Assembly (NCBI GenBank): GCA_030830965.1
Contig: JAURLX010000021.1
Location: 62,001 to 126,000, forward strand
Direction: 5' to 3'
DNA from: Verrucomicrobiota bacterium
GTDB taxonomy: Bacteria; Verrucomicrobiota; Verrucomicrobiia; Opitutales; UBA953
DNA length: 64,000 nucleotides
Part shown: piece after piece, positions 46,206 to 54,913 of the stretch
How positions within the stretch are numbered: the first letter of the stretch is position 1
How the letters are laid out: every line of letters begins with the position of its first letter
Notes under the pieces: generated by a model
What the model was told of the DNA's origin: nothing
The model's database searches: none
The model's input: the letters and a program-made list of their open reading frames with translations, nothing else
Position numbers and translations under genes: made by a program

Positions 46206-46472
46206 ATGAAGAACATCCTATCCATCCTCTCCGTCCTCGCTCTCGCCGCCGCCGCCCAGGCCGGATGCGGCAAGGTCGTCACCAACGAGGGCACCCTGAA
46301 GTCCTTCGACGACGAAAAGAAAGTCGTCGTCGTCGCCGACAAGAAGGGCAAGGAGACCAAGATCACCCTGACCGCCAAGACCAAGGGCGCTGACGGCGTG
46401 AAGGAGCTCGTCGGCAAGGCCGTCAAGGTCGAGTCCGAGCACGGCAAGGCCTCCTCGATCTCCAAGGCCTAA
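46206..46472 (+). CDS. Small secreted protein, unknown function
   Basis: An 88-residue protein with a signal peptide (about residues 1-19, ending AAAAQA). The mature part is rich in Lys and Val and reads like a small five-stranded beta fold (GTLKSFDDEKKVVVVADKKG, then KITLTAKT and AVKVESEHG). A single Cys (C21) follows the signal peptide; the preceding AQAG does not form a strong lipobox. Codon use is strongly biased to C-ending codons and a strong terminator follows at once, both consistent with high expression as a single-gene transcript. I do not recognise the family. Confidence 0.7.
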   Translation: MKNILSILSVLALAAAAQAGCGKVVTNEGTLKSFDDEKKVVVVADKKGKETKITLTAKTKGADGVKELVGKAVKVESEHGKASSISKA

Positions 46473-46492
46473 TCGCCGGAGCGAGCTTCACG

Positions 46493-46523
46493 AAGGCCCG
46501 GCACCCGCCGGGCCTTCTTGTTT
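46493..46523 (+). terminator. Intrinsic terminator
   Basis: AAGGCCCGGC-ACCC-GCCGGGCCTT (46493-46516) is a perfect 10-bp inverted repeat, and TTCTTGTTT follows the GC core. It ends the small secreted protein transcript and may also work for the convergent ZIP gene ending at 46540. Confidence 0.9.
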
Positions 46524-46539
46524 GCGGAGGACGCTGCTC

Positions 46540-47394
46540 TCAGGCCGCCTTGAACAGCAGGAGGCTCAGCGCCATCACCACCATCCCCGCAAGCAGGCCG
46601 AGGATGCTGTCATGCCCTTTGCCGTAGGCGCGGCTGGTGGGCAGCAGCTGGTCGATGCTGATGAAGACCATGATGCCGGCGACGGCGGCGAAGGAGGCGC
46701 CCATGACCGCAGGCGGCAGGCCCGGAGCGTCCGAGCCGAAGAGCGCGCGCAGGCCGAAGAAGCCGACGAGCGCCCCGACGGGCTCCGCCAGGCCGCTGAG
46801 GAAGGACCAGAGGAAGGCGGTGGCCCGGCTGCCGGTCGCGTAGTAAAGGGGCACGGAGATGCTCATCCCTTCGGGGATGTTGTGCAGGGCGATCGCCGTC
46901 GCGATGGCGACGCCGACGTGCGGGTCGTCGAGCGCGGCGAGGAAGGTGGCGAGGCCCTCGGGGAAGTTGTGCAAAGCGATCGCGAGCGCGGTGAACAGCG
47001 CCATACGGTGTAGCCGGAAGGGGTGCGGCGCATGCGGCAACGTCTGCCCGTGCAGCGGCGCGGCCTCCGCGGGCGGATGCTGCTCATGCGGGTCGTCCCC
47101 GTGCGGCAGCAGGAAGTCGATCAGGCCGATGAAGAGGATGCCCCCGAAGAACCAGGCGGACTGATGCCAAGGGCCGGCGCCGGCGCCGAAGGCGTCGGAC
47201 AGGGCCTTTCCGCCCTTGGGCAGGATCTCGACGAAGGACACGTAGAGCATCACGCCGGCGGAGAACCCGGTGGACACGGAGAGGAAGCGGTAGCTGTCGC
47301 GGCGGGCGCCGAAGGCCAGCATGCTCCCGATGCCGGTGGAGAGACCCGCGAGGAGCGTCAGCCCGAGGGCGGTCCAGAAGCCGGGGATGTCCAT
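46540..47394 (-). CDS. zupT: ZIP-family divalent metal transporter (ZupT-like)
   Basis: A 284-residue inner-membrane protein with about eight hydrophobic segments. The ZIP signature helices are clear: [16 protein letters not shown] (helix 4) and [16 protein letters not shown] (helix 5), with the His, Asn, Pro and Glu metal ligands. A His-rich loop ([16 protein letters not shown]) lies between helices 3 and 4. It should import zinc or a similar divalent metal. It precedes no gene closely and lies 46 bp upstream, convergent in order, of the arsenate reductase operon on the same strand. Confidence 0.92.
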   Translation of the reverse strand: MDIPGFWTALGLTLLAGLSTGIGSMLAFGARRDSYRFLSVSTGFSAGVMLYVSFVEILPKGGKALSDAFGAGAGPWHQSAWFFGGILFIGLIDFLLPHGDDPHEQHPPAEAAPLHGQTLPHAPHPFRLHRMALFTALAIALHNFPEGLATFLAALDDPHVGVAIATAIALHNIPEGMSISVPLYYATGSRATAFLWSFLSGLAEPVGALVGFFGLRALFGSDAPGLPPAVMGASFAAVAGIMVFISIDQLLPTSRAYGKGHDSILGLLAGMVVMALSLLLFKAA

Positions 47395-47440
47395 GGGTGC
47401 GAGTTAGCGGGCACCACGGTGATTGGCAAACGGCATCGTG

Positions 47441-47872
47441 TCACGCCCGGTGACGCAGGCCGGCGGCGTAGGCCTCGAAGACCAGCCTGATCTGGTCGCG
47501 CACGCGGCGGAACTCCGCCCTGATCTCATCCGGCGTGCCGGTCGCATGCGCGGGATCGCTGAAACCCCAGTGGTGCCGCACGACCTGTCCCGGGAAGGCC
47601 GGACAGACCTGGTCGGCGTTGCCGCAGACGGTGATGACGGTGTGCACCTGGCGGCCGAGGAACTCGGAAAGGTGCTTGGAGTGGTGACCGGAGGCGTCGA
47701 TGCCGATCTCCTTGAGCACGGCGAGCGCCTCGGGATGGACGTATCCCGCCGGCTTCGAACCGGCGCTGGCGACCTCGACGAGGTCGCCGGCCGCACGACG
47801 CAGGATCGCCTCCGCGAGGTGGCTACGGCAGGAGTTGCCGGTGCAGAGGACGAGGACGAGCGGCTTGGACAT
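47441..47872 (-). CDS. arsC: Arsenate reductase, thioredoxin-coupled (LMW-phosphatase fold)
   Basis: A 143-residue enzyme that reduces arsenate to arsenite. The P-loop CTGNSCRS carries the nucleophile C10 (with C15), and C83 and C90 in [11 protein letters not shown] form the redox pair, the same arrangement as in Bacillus subtilis ArsC (C10, C82, C89). Length and order are typical. The gene for a DUF6428-like protein lies directly upstream on the same strand, 9 bp before the ATG, so the two are probably one operon. No arsenite exporter or ArsR is visible in the window. Confidence 0.95.
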   Translation of the reverse strand: MSKPLVLVLCTGNSCRSHLAEAILRRAAGDLVEVASAGSKPAGYVHPEALAVLKEIGIDASGHHSKHLSEFLGRQVHTVITVCGNADQVCPAFPGQVVRHHWGFSDPAHATGTPDEIRAEFRRVRDQIRLVFEAYAAGLRHRA

Positions 47873-47881
47873 GGAGTGGTC

Positions 47882-48349
47882 TCAACAGCAGCCCGAGCCG
47901 GGACGGCAGGCGGCGGGGAGGCAGACATCGGGGGCGAGGCAGTCCGCCTTCACCGGCGAAAGGATGACGACCAGCGCCCCGTCCTCCCGGACGGAGCCCG
48001 CGGCCTCGAAGAGGCTCAGGTAAGGGAGGTCGAGTTCGACCTCGAAGGGAAGCGCGTCGGACCCGATGAGCGAGGCCCCGCGGTCGAGGATGGACAGGCA
48101 CTTGCCGCAGTCGACGCGGTGGTCGGTGTCATCCGCGGTCCACAGCTGGACGCGGGCGGAGACCCGCGTGCGCACGGTGCCGCCGCAGTCGACGAAGCGC
48201 TTCTCGACGCGAGCCACCTCGGTGAGGTGGGCGTGGAGGGGGGCGGTCGAGCCGTCGGGCAGGCGGAACCGGAGGCCGTCCTGCGGACGCGCGGAGAGCA
48301 GCCGGCGGAAATCGGCGAGGCACAGCGGGGCGGGACGGAACAGGCTCAT
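47882..48349 (-). CDS. DUF6428-like protein with Cys-rich C-terminus, arsenic-operon partner
   Basis: A 155-residue cytoplasmic protein. The core (GLRFRLPDGSTAPLHAHLTE, VEKRFVDCGG, ADDTDHRVDCGKCLSIL) matches my recollection of DUF6428, a family found in arsenic operons. The tail is rich in cysteines (DCLAPDVCLPAACRPGSGCC, seven Cys-containing positions with a terminal CC), suited to bind arsenite or soft metals. The start is uncertain; ATG at 48349, 48358 or 48367. It lies 9 bp upstream of arsC and is divergent from the RcnA-like gene. A role as arsenite chaperone or sensor is an inference. Confidence 0.72.
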   Translation of the reverse strand: MSLFRPAPLCLADFRRLLSARPQDGLRFRLPDGSTAPLHAHLTEVARVEKRFVDCGGTVRTRVSARVQLWTADDTDHRVDCGKCLSILDRGASLIGSDALPFEVELDLPYLSLFEAAGSVREDGALVVILSPVKADCLAPDVCLPAACRPGSGCC

Positions 48350-48446
48350 GCACCGCATCGTAGTCATGCCCGCGACGGCGCAAGCAACTACCGAAGCCGG
48401 GCGGATGGGGTTGGACGGGAAGGGCCCGGACGTCCATCCTACGGTC

Positions 48447-49223
48447 ATGGACTTCAGCGAACTGATCCAGAGAGGGGCCGGGGACGCGTGGCTCTACGTT
48501 CCCGTGGCAATCCTGCTGGGCGCCCTCCACGGGCTGGAGCCGGGGCACTCCAAGACGATGATGGCGGCCTTCATCATCGCGGTCCGCGGCACGGTGACGC
48601 AGGCCGCCCTGCTCGGCCTCTGCGCCGCCGTCTCGCACTCCCTCGTCATCTGGGTTCTGGCCGCGCTGGCGCTCTCCTACGGGGACCGCTGGAACTTCGA
48701 GACGACCGAGCCCTACTTCCTGTTGGTGAGCGGGATGATCGTGGTCGGCATGGCGGTCTGGACGGTCATGCGGCTGCGCGGCGAGGAGGCGCGACACCAT
48801 CATCACGGACACGGACACGCGCATGACCACGGGCACGACGACGCGGAATTCGAGGACGCCCACGCGCGGGCCCACGCCGAGGACATCCGCCGGCGATTCG
48901 CGGGCCGCGACGTGACGACGGGCCAGATCGTGCTCTTCGGGATCACCGGCGGGCTCATGCCCTGCCCCGCCGCGGTCTCCATCCTGCTGATCTGCCTCCA
49001 GCTGAAGCAGTTCACGCTGGGCTTCGCGATGGTCGCCTCGTTCAGCGCCGGCCTCGCCCTGACGATGATCACGGTGGGCGTGCTCGCCGCCTGGGGGATG
49101 CGGAAGCTCTCGGAGCGCTCCAGCCGGCTCAGCCGGTACGCGCAGCGCGCGCCCTACGTCTCCTCCGCCCTGCTGGTCCTGCTCGGGCTGGTCTTCGTCT
49201 GGCAAGGCTGGTCCAAGCTCTGA
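48447..49223 (+). CDS. Nickel/cobalt exporter, RcnA/NicO-like
   Basis: A 258-residue membrane protein with about six helices. GALHGLEPGHSKTMMAAF in the first helices and GLMPCPAAVSILL are the two signatures of the NicO/RcnA family. A His/Asp-rich cytoplasmic loop (HHHHGHGHAHDHGHDD, ~residues 117-132) is typical of metal sensing and export in RcnA. The ATG at 48447 replaces a longer frame that starts inside the DUF6428 gene on the other strand. The divergent arrangement with the arsenic genes over ~100 bp suggests shared regulation. Confidence 0.88.
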   Translation: MDFSELIQRGAGDAWLYVPVAILLGALHGLEPGHSKTMMAAFIIAVRGTVTQAALLGLCAAVSHSLVIWVLAALALSYGDRWNFETTEPYFLLVSGMIVVGMAVWTVMRLRGEEARHHHHGHGHAHDHGHDDAEFEDAHARAHAEDIRRRFAGRDVTTGQIVLFGITGGLMPCPAAVSILLICLQLKQFTLGFAMVASFSAGLALTMITVGVLAAWGMRKLSERSSRLSRYAQRAPYVSSALLVLLGLVFVWQGWSKL

Positions 49224-49275
49224 GCAAGGGGGAGTAGGGGCTTGCCAATCGGCAGCCTTCCGCGGACAAGCGGGC

Positions 49276-51243
49276 GTGCGACCGCGCCTGATCGCCTGCC
49301 TGCTGGCCTGGAGCGCCCTCTGCCCGGCCGCCCCTGTCTTCGAGGCGTCCGGTCAGGAGACGGAGATGCGTACGCTGGAGGCGATGAACACGCTCCATGC
49401 GAAGCGGTCGCCGGGCTACGCCGACTGCACGCTCTGGGACCGGTGGATGCCCCTGGCCATGCTCTGGCAGGACGAGGCCTCGGCCCGCGGCTACCGGGCT
49501 TCGCTGCAGCGCAAACGCATCGACCACGAGGGCTACGTGTCGATGCAGCAGCACCGCGGCATGGCCCACGGCGACGGATGGCCCTTCCCCGCCTGGCAGC
49601 AGAGCACGGGCAAGGGCTTCCACTTCTCGACGCTCCACGAGTCGTGGGCGGTGCAGGCCTTCGAGCTCAGGCCGCTCGCCGACACCGCCGGCTTCGAGAT
49701 CATCGGCGCGGAGACGCTCGGCATCGACCCCGAGCACGGCCTGCGCCTGCGCGCCACGGACGAGGTCGTCACGGTCGCCACGCCGTCCTTCCGCTGCGGC
49801 ACGGTGGTCGCGCCCTTCGCCCGGGTGGAATGGTCCGCGCTCGGCCTGACTGCCGCCGGCACGCCCACGGTATCCTGGCGGTACGACGGCGAGAAGGGCT
49901 GGGACGAGTCACGGGCGGCGCCCTTCCCTCCCCGCGCGGACGTGACGAGGACGGGCTTCGCCCACGTGCCGCTCTACCGCCAGAAGGGCTACGGCGGACT
50001 GCTCGCGGGGCTGCGGCTACGCTTCCCCGCGACGAAGGGCGCCGAACTTCGCATCAAGTCGGTCATCACGGCGGTCGACACGCGCCATCCGATCACCAAC
50101 GCCAACTTCCTGGAGGGCTGCGCGGACACCTTCGCCTGGACGGGCGACGTCGAGTTCCTCCGGAGCAACCTCGCCCGCATGCGGCGCGCGCTGGAGTGGT
50201 CGCTCCGGGAGTTCCAGGTGCGCGAGCTCGGGCGCGTGCGCGTACCCTGGGTGGGCCACGACGGCCGCAGCGGGCTCGAGCGAGGCCCGGACGGCGCCAC
50301 GCGCGCCCGCATCGGGCTCGGGGTCGGGAACAACTACTGGGACCTGCTGCCCTTCGGCGGAGACGACGCGCTGGCGACGGTCTACCAGTGGCATGCGGTC
50401 CGCCGCATGGCCGAGATCGAGGCCTGGGTCGCCTCACACAAGGACGCCGCGCTCCCCGCACCCGCACCAGGACTGGGCGCGGAGGACCTGACGAGGCTCG
50501 CGGACGAGGTGCGCGCCCGGGCCGGTGAATTCTTCTGGGACGCGACCAACGCCCGGCTCATCGGCTGGCGCGACCTCACGGGCCAGGCCCATGACCACGG
50601 GTTCGTGTTCCTCAACGAGGAGGCGGTCGCACTTGGCTTCACGACGGCCGCCCAGTCACGCTCGATCATGGACTGGATCGACGGACGTCGCGTCGTCCAG
50701 GGCGACACCTCGCAAGGCGCCGACATCTTCCGCTGGCGCTTCGGGCCGCGCATGACCACGCGCCGCAATGTCGAGGACTACGTCTGGGCCTGGGGGCGTC
50801 CGCAGTCGGTGCCCTGGGGCGGACAGGTCCAGGACGGCGGCGGGGTGCTCGGTTTCTCCTACTTCGACCTGATGGCCCGCCTGCGGACCAACGGACCCGA
50901 CGATGCCTGGCGACGGTTGAAGGAAATCAACGCCTGGTTCCGCGAGACGCAGGCCGAAGGCGGCTACCGCGCCTACTACGCCAAGGCCGGCCGCGGGAAG
51001 CTGCAGGGCGGCGGCACGGCGGGAGGTCTCGGGCTGGACCAGGAGTTCTTCGAGAGCGCGCTCTTGCCGACGATATTGGTGCACGGGTTCCTCGGCCTGA
51101 AGGCCCGACCGGAAGGGCTGCGATCGGAACCGCGCCTGCCCACGGGCTGGCCCTCGCTCACGGTACGCGGGGTGCTGCACGGCGGGGCGACCTACGACGT
51201 GACAGGCCGGGCCGACGGGACCAGCGAGATCGTCCGGCGCTGA
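49276..51243 (+). CDS. Secreted alpha/alpha-barrel glycoside hydrolase candidate
   Basis: A 655-residue protein beginning at a GTG with a signal peptide (VRPRLIACLLAWSALCPA). Residues ~120-260 are beta-rich; the rest (~270-640) has the helical repeat pattern and Trp/Asp/Gly-rich loops of (alpha/alpha)6 glycosidases: NLARMRRALEWSLREFQ, GLGVGNNYWDLLPFGGDDAL, NVEDYVWAWGRP. The acidic residues in these loops are candidate catalytic acids. I cannot assign a GH family with confidence; rhamnosidase-type (GH78) or GH65-like are options. It stands between the RcnA-like gene and the MoxR/VWA operon, which runs the other way. Confidence 0.7.
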   Translation: MRPRLIACLLAWSALCPAAPVFEASGQETEMRTLEAMNTLHAKRSPGYADCTLWDRWMPLAMLWQDEASARGYRASLQRKRIDHEGYVSMQQHRGMAHGDGWPFPAWQQSTGKGFHFSTLHESWAVQAFELRPLADTAGFEIIGAETLGIDPEHGLRLRATDEVVTVATPSFRCGTVVAPFARVEWSALGLTAAGTPTVSWRYDGEKGWDESRAAPFPPRADVTRTGFAHVPLYRQKGYGGLLAGLRLRFPATKGAELRIKSVITAVDTRHPITNANFLEGCADTFAWTGDVEFLRSNLARMRRALEWSLREFQVRELGRVRVPWVGHDGRSGLERGPDGATRARIGLGVGNNYWDLLPFGGDDALATVYQWHAVRRMAEIEAWVASHKDAALPAPAPGLGAEDLTRLADEVRARAGEFFWDATNARLIGWRDLTGQAHDHGFVFLNEEAVALGFTTAAQSRSIMDWIDGRRVVQGDTSQGADIFRWRFGPRMTTRRNVEDYVWAWGRPQSVPWGGQVQDGGGVLGFSYFDLMARLRTNGPDDAWRRLKEINAWFRETQAEGGYRAYYAKAGRGKLQGGGTAGGLGLDQEFFESALLPTILVHGFLGLKARPEGLRSEPRLPTGWPSLTVRGVLHGGATYDVTGRADGTSEIVRR

Positions 51244-51264
51244 ACCCGGCCCCGAGCAGGCGCG

Positions 51265-52197
51265 TCACCAGGGGGTGAAGCGGATGCCGAAGAACGCCAG
51301 CACCGCGGCCGCCAGCAGGCCAAGCCCCGCAAGGAGGAACGGCCCGAAATGATCGACCGTGCGGGGGCGCTTCTCGATCACGGCCACCTTCTTCATCTCG
51401 TCGATGCGCCCGAAAACGGAGGCCAGCGCCTCGGGGGTCACCGCATTGAAGGCCTCGCCCCCGCTCGACCGGGCGATGCCGATGAGCGCGGGGTCGACGG
51501 GCGTGTCCGTCATGAACACGGCGAAGACGACGACCCCCTTCTCCCTGAGGTCGGCGATGATCGGCACATCCTTGGGCGACTTGATGTCGGGGCTCTCGCC
51601 GTCCGTGATGAGGATGATCATGCGGTCGCCGGTCGGCCTCTCGGCCAGATGGGCGGCGGCCCCGGTCAGGGCGTTGCCGATGAACGTACCGCCCCAAAGC
51701 TCGTCCGGAAGGACGTTGGGCGCGATGAAGGGACGGGAGAGCATGATCGTCTCCGTATCCAGCGTAAGGGGTACCCAGTGGATGAAGTTGCGCGAGAAGA
51801 TGGTGAGGCCGAACGCATCCCCTTCACGGTGACGCAGGAAGCGGCCCAGCGACTCCATGGCGGAGTCGAAACGGCTCCTCCGGCCCCGGGCCTGATCGCC
51901 GTGGGGCTCCCGCATGCTTCCCGAAGTATCCAGTACGACCTGGATGTTGGTGAGCTGCCGCTCGACCTCGGGGGGACGGAAGGAGACGGGGTGCGCGAGG
52001 AGCAGGATGGCCACGGCGAGCAGGCCAGCGGGCAGGCAGTTCGCGGTCTTCACCAGCCAGCGGAGCGGCAGGCCGCTCCCACTCCGGCCCCCGTCGTAGG
52101 GCATGGCGATCGGGCGGCCGGACCGGACCCACTCCCAGAAGACGAGCACGACCGGCACGGCCAGCAGGGCGAGAAGCTTCGGATGCAGGAAAGTCAT
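51265..52197 (-). CDS. BatA-like von Willebrand A domain membrane protein (last gene of MoxR operon)
   Basis: A 310-residue inner-membrane protein. Two helices near the N-terminus (~7-25 and ~52-70) precede a VWA domain with a full MIDAS motif: VVLDTSGSM, the conserved Thr in WGGTFIGNAL, and ITDGE. A C-terminal helix (HFGPFLLAGLGLLAAAVLAF) closes it. The layout is that of BatA/aerotolerance VWA proteins, which work with MoxR AAA+ ATPases. The ATG overlaps the stop of the preceding gene (ATGA), so the two are coupled. It is the distal gene of an eight-gene operon. Confidence 0.9.
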   Translation of the reverse strand: MTFLHPKLLALLAVPVVLVFWEWVRSGRPIAMPYDGGRSGSGLPLRWLVKTANCLPAGLLAVAILLLAHPVSFRPPEVERQLTNIQVVLDTSGSMREPHGDQARGRRSRFDSAMESLGRFLRHREGDAFGLTIFSRNFIHWVPLTLDTETIMLSRPFIAPNVLPDELWGGTFIGNALTGAAAHLAERPTGDRMIILITDGESPDIKSPKDVPIIADLREKGVVVFAVFMTDTPVDPALIGIARSSGGEAFNAVTPEALASVFGRIDEMKKVAVIEKRPRTVDHFGPFLLAGLGLLAAAVLAFFGIRFTPW

Positions 52198-53033
52198 GGC
52201 CCGCGGACCTCCGTCGCGGCCGCCCCGGCCCGGATGATGTCGGCGATCTCCGCATCAGGCACGCCGGAGGACGGCCGGTGCGTCCAGCGCTGCAGCGTGA
52301 TGAGCGGACCGCCCAGCCGGCCGTCGCGGGCGACGGCGGAGAGCGCCTCGGCCATCGGCGCCCCTTCGGGCACGAGGCCTGCGCGCCAAGCGCGGAGGAG
52401 AAGCATTTCGAGGCGGGCCTTCTGGGCGGAATCAAGGGCGCCGGACTCCAGCGCCGAAAGCAAGGCGAGCAGCTGCTCGGCCGGGGTGGGCGGCGGACGC
52501 ACGGGGACGGGCGGCGGACGTCGCCGGCGGCCCCAGAACAGAAGCAGGAACAGCCAGACGATCCAGAGGACGCCGGCTGCGACGAGCTTGGCGACGTAGT
52601 GGCCCCCCACCTCGATGCCGATCTCCTCGGTCTCCTTGACGCGCACCTCCAGCTCCTTCGAGAGCTCGGGATCCCCGACGACCCTGAACGGCGGCAGGCC
52701 GGCGAGCGCCGAGCCGTCCTCGGGCGCAAGGTAGCCGACGAGGTCATGCTCGCCTTCACGGTTCACGAGGTACCGGACGTCGTAGACTCTGGCTCCCGGC
52801 GTCTCCGACACCTGGGCGATGCGGAGATTGATCGCGACGCCCTGCCGGAATGGCTTCACGGCCAGCCTGGGTCCGCCGTAGGTGATGATGGCGGCCTGCT
52901 CCACGCCGAGCGGCACCTTGAGGACGTCGTCCGTCCGCAGAATCCACCAAAGGAGGGCCGGTAGAGCGACGACGAGGGCGATCCACGGACCGGAGCGGCG
53001 GAGGCCGGAGACGAGTGACATGCCGGAACTCAT
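52194..53033 (-). CDS. Two-helix membrane protein of MoxR/VWA operon (DUF4381-like position)
   Basis: A 279-residue membrane protein. Helix 1 is at about 17-32, a periplasmic beta-rich domain at ~35-145, and helix 2 at ~150-170 (KLVAAGVLWIVWLFLLLFW). A basic, Pro-rich stretch (GRRRRPPPVPVRPPPTP) leads to a cytoplasmic helical domain that resembles the short tail seen in DUF4381 proteins of MoxR operons. Family identity is not certain. It overlaps both neighbours by 4 bp (ATGA), between DUF58 and the VWA protein, exactly where DUF4381 proteins lie in other MoxR operons. Confidence 0.72.
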   Translation of the reverse strand: MSSGMSLVSGLRRSGPWIALVVALPALLWWILRTDDVLKVPLGVEQAAIITYGGPRLAVKPFRQGVAINLRIAQVSETPGARVYDVRYLVNREGEHDLVGYLAPEDGSALAGLPPFRVVGDPELSKELEVRVKETEEIGIEVGGHYVAKLVAAGVLWIVWLFLLLFWGRRRRPPPVPVRPPPTPAEQLLALLSALESGALDSAQKARLEMLLLRAWRAGLVPEGAPMAEALSAVARDGRLGGPLITLQRWTHRPSSGVPDAEIADIIRAGAAATEVRGP

Positions 53034-53893
53034 CGCGCGGTCCGGCCGACGAACCCGCGATTACGCAGGAAATGGGTGAGGCGGCCCAGGATCGGGCCGT
53101 CCGTCGGCAGATGCAGGTAATCGATCCCGAAGCGGCTGAGTTCGGCCTTCCAACCGGAAGCGTCCACGTGGCGACGCCCGCCGAGGCCGACGAAGGCCCG
53201 ACCGGACTCCGACTCGACCCCGCGGATGATGCCCGCGCCGGGCAAACCCCGCTCGGCGGGATCCTCGAAGTGCAAAACGATGCAGTCATGCCGCTGGGCT
53301 AGGACCTGCAGCGCCGGGATGGCGCCGGGGTCATGGAGGTCGCTCAGGACGACGACTGTGGTGCGCCGGCCCAGGGACGGGGCCAGCCCGCGGACGCGGG
53401 CCGCCAGGGAGGTCGCCTCGGTGAAGTCGTGCCTGCGCAGCTGGTGCGACCACTCCATCACGACGTTGCGGGACAGGGTCGGGCGCACGTGCAGCTCGCG
53501 GGAGCCGCAGCCCAGCAGCCCGACGGGGGTGACCGACGACTGGGCCGCGAGCCCGATGCCGGCGGCCACGCGCACCGCCCACGCGTACTTGCTCAAAGGC
53601 CGCGAGGTCACGCACATCGAGGCCGAGGAGTCCAGCAGCAGGTAGAGCGGGATCTGCCTGGTCTCCTTGAACTCCTTGACGTAAAGCCGGCCGAGACGGG
53701 CCGACACCTTCCAGTCGATGAACTTCACGGAGTCGCCCGCGACATAGGGGCGCGACTGCACGAACTCCATCCCGGCGCCGTGGAACACGGAGTCACGCTG
53801 GCCGAAGTCCAGGCTGTCCGCGAGGCGCCGCACGGCGACCTCGAACTGCCGGCTGTCGACCGGGTCGTGAGGAAGTGTCCGTGTGGCGCGCAT
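53030..53893 (-). CDS. DUF58 domain protein, MoxR partner
   Basis: A 287-residue protein. The DUF58 signature is clear: RPYVAGDSVKFIDWKVSARL followed by YVKEFKETRQIPLYLLLDSS. The middle and C-terminal part reads as a VWA-like fold with DSSASM in place of the classic DxSxS. DUF58 proteins are obligate companions of MoxR ATPases and may act as adaptors. There is no transmembrane helix here. The gene begins 4 bp after the MoxR stop and overlaps the next gene by 4 bp. Confidence 0.92.
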   Translation of the reverse strand: MRATRTLPHDPVDSRQFEVAVRRLADSLDFGQRDSVFHGAGMEFVQSRPYVAGDSVKFIDWKVSARLGRLYVKEFKETRQIPLYLLLDSSASMCVTSRPLSKYAWAVRVAAGIGLAAQSSVTPVGLLGCGSRELHVRPTLSRNVVMEWSHQLRRHDFTEATSLAARVRGLAPSLGRRTTVVVLSDLHDPGAIPALQVLAQRHDCIVLHFEDPAERGLPGAGIIRGVESESGRAFVGLGGRRHVDASGWKAELSRFGIDYLHLPTDGPILGRLTHFLRNRGFVGRTAR

Positions 53894-53897
53894 GCGC

Positions 53898-54893
53898 TCA
53901 GCCCAGCCCGGCGAGGATGGATTCGAGCACCTTGGCGCCGGTCTGTCCGGACGCCGCGGCCTCGTAGCTCACGCGGATGCGGTGCAGCACGACGTCCTCC
54001 GCCAAGTCGAAGATGTCCTCGGGGGTGACGTAGTCGCGCCCCCGGATGACCGCCCGGGCGCGGGCGGCGTTGACCAGCGCCAGGCCGGCGCGCGGGCTGC
54101 AGCCGAAGTCGAGGTCCTTGGACTCGCGCGTGCGGCGGACGAGTTCCACCGCGTGGCGCAGGAAGACCTCGCTCACATGGACGCCCTGCACGGCCTCCAT
54201 CGCCGCGACAAGGTCGGCGGGGGAGCCGACGGGGCTGTCCTCGATCATGTCGAAGGCCGTCCGAGGCACCGCGCCGCCGTCCTCCTTGCGAAGGCCCATG
54301 CCCAGCTGCCGCTGCAGGATGTCCTGCTCCTCGTCGCGGTCCGGGTAGCCGAGCCGGTGGAGCAGCATGAAGCGGTCGAGCTGGGCCTCGGGCAGCTCGA
54401 AGGTGCCGGACTGCTCGACGGGGTTCTGCGTCGCGATGACGAGGAACGGGGTGGGCAGGCGCATGGTCTGGCCGCCGAGGGTGACCTTCCGCTCCTGCAT
54501 CGCCTCCAGCATGGCGCCCTGCACCTTGGGGGACGCGCGGTTGATCTCGTCGGCGAGGAGCAGGTTGGTGAAGACCGGGCCGCGGTGGATGCGGAAATCG
54601 CCCGACTTCTGGTCGACGACCTCCGAGCCGACGATGTCGGAGGGGAGCATGTCGACCGTGAACTGGATGCGCCGGAAGTCCAGGTGGATGGCCTTCGCGA
54701 GCGTGTTCACCAGCAGCGTCTTGGCCAGACCCGGCATGCCCTGGAGGAGCAGGTGGCCGCCCGTCAGGAGCGCGACCATGACGCGCTCGACGACGACGTC
54801 CTGGCCGACGACGACCTTGCCGACGCGGGTGCGCACATCGGCGACGAACTGGTGGGCGGCCCGGACGGCCGCGGAATCGGTGTGGGTGTTCAT
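53898..54893 (-). CDS. MoxR-family AAA+ ATPase
   Basis: A 331-residue cytoplasmic ATPase of the MoxR family, thought to act as a chaperone that assembles or activates VWA proteins. Walker A is QGMPGLAKT (52-59), Walker B is LLADEINRA, sensor 1 follows (VIATQNPVEQSGTFELPEAQ), and sensor 2 lies near SPRAGLALV. The start at 54893 is the family start; the longer frame adds an unrelated stretch. It lies 20 bp after the 1180-residue protein gene. MoxR usually leads its operon, while here it is the fifth of eight genes. Confidence 0.95.
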   Translation of the reverse strand: MNTHTDSAAVRAAHQFVADVRTRVGKVVVGQDVVVERVMVALLTGGHLLLQGMPGLAKTLLVNTLAKAIHLDFRRIQFTVDMLPSDIVGSEVVDQKSGDFRIHRGPVFTNLLLADEINRASPKVQGAMLEAMQERKVTLGGQTMRLPTPFLVIATQNPVEQSGTFELPEAQLDRFMLLHRLGYPDRDEEQDILQRQLGMGLRKEDGGAVPRTAFDMIEDSPVGSPADLVAAMEAVQGVHVSEVFLRHAVELVRRTRESKDLDFGCSPRAGLALVNAARARAVIRGRDYVTPEDIFDLAEDVVLHRIRVSYEAAASGQTGAKVLESILAGLG

Positions 54894-54913
54894 TGAATGA
54901 GGAATGCGGGGGT

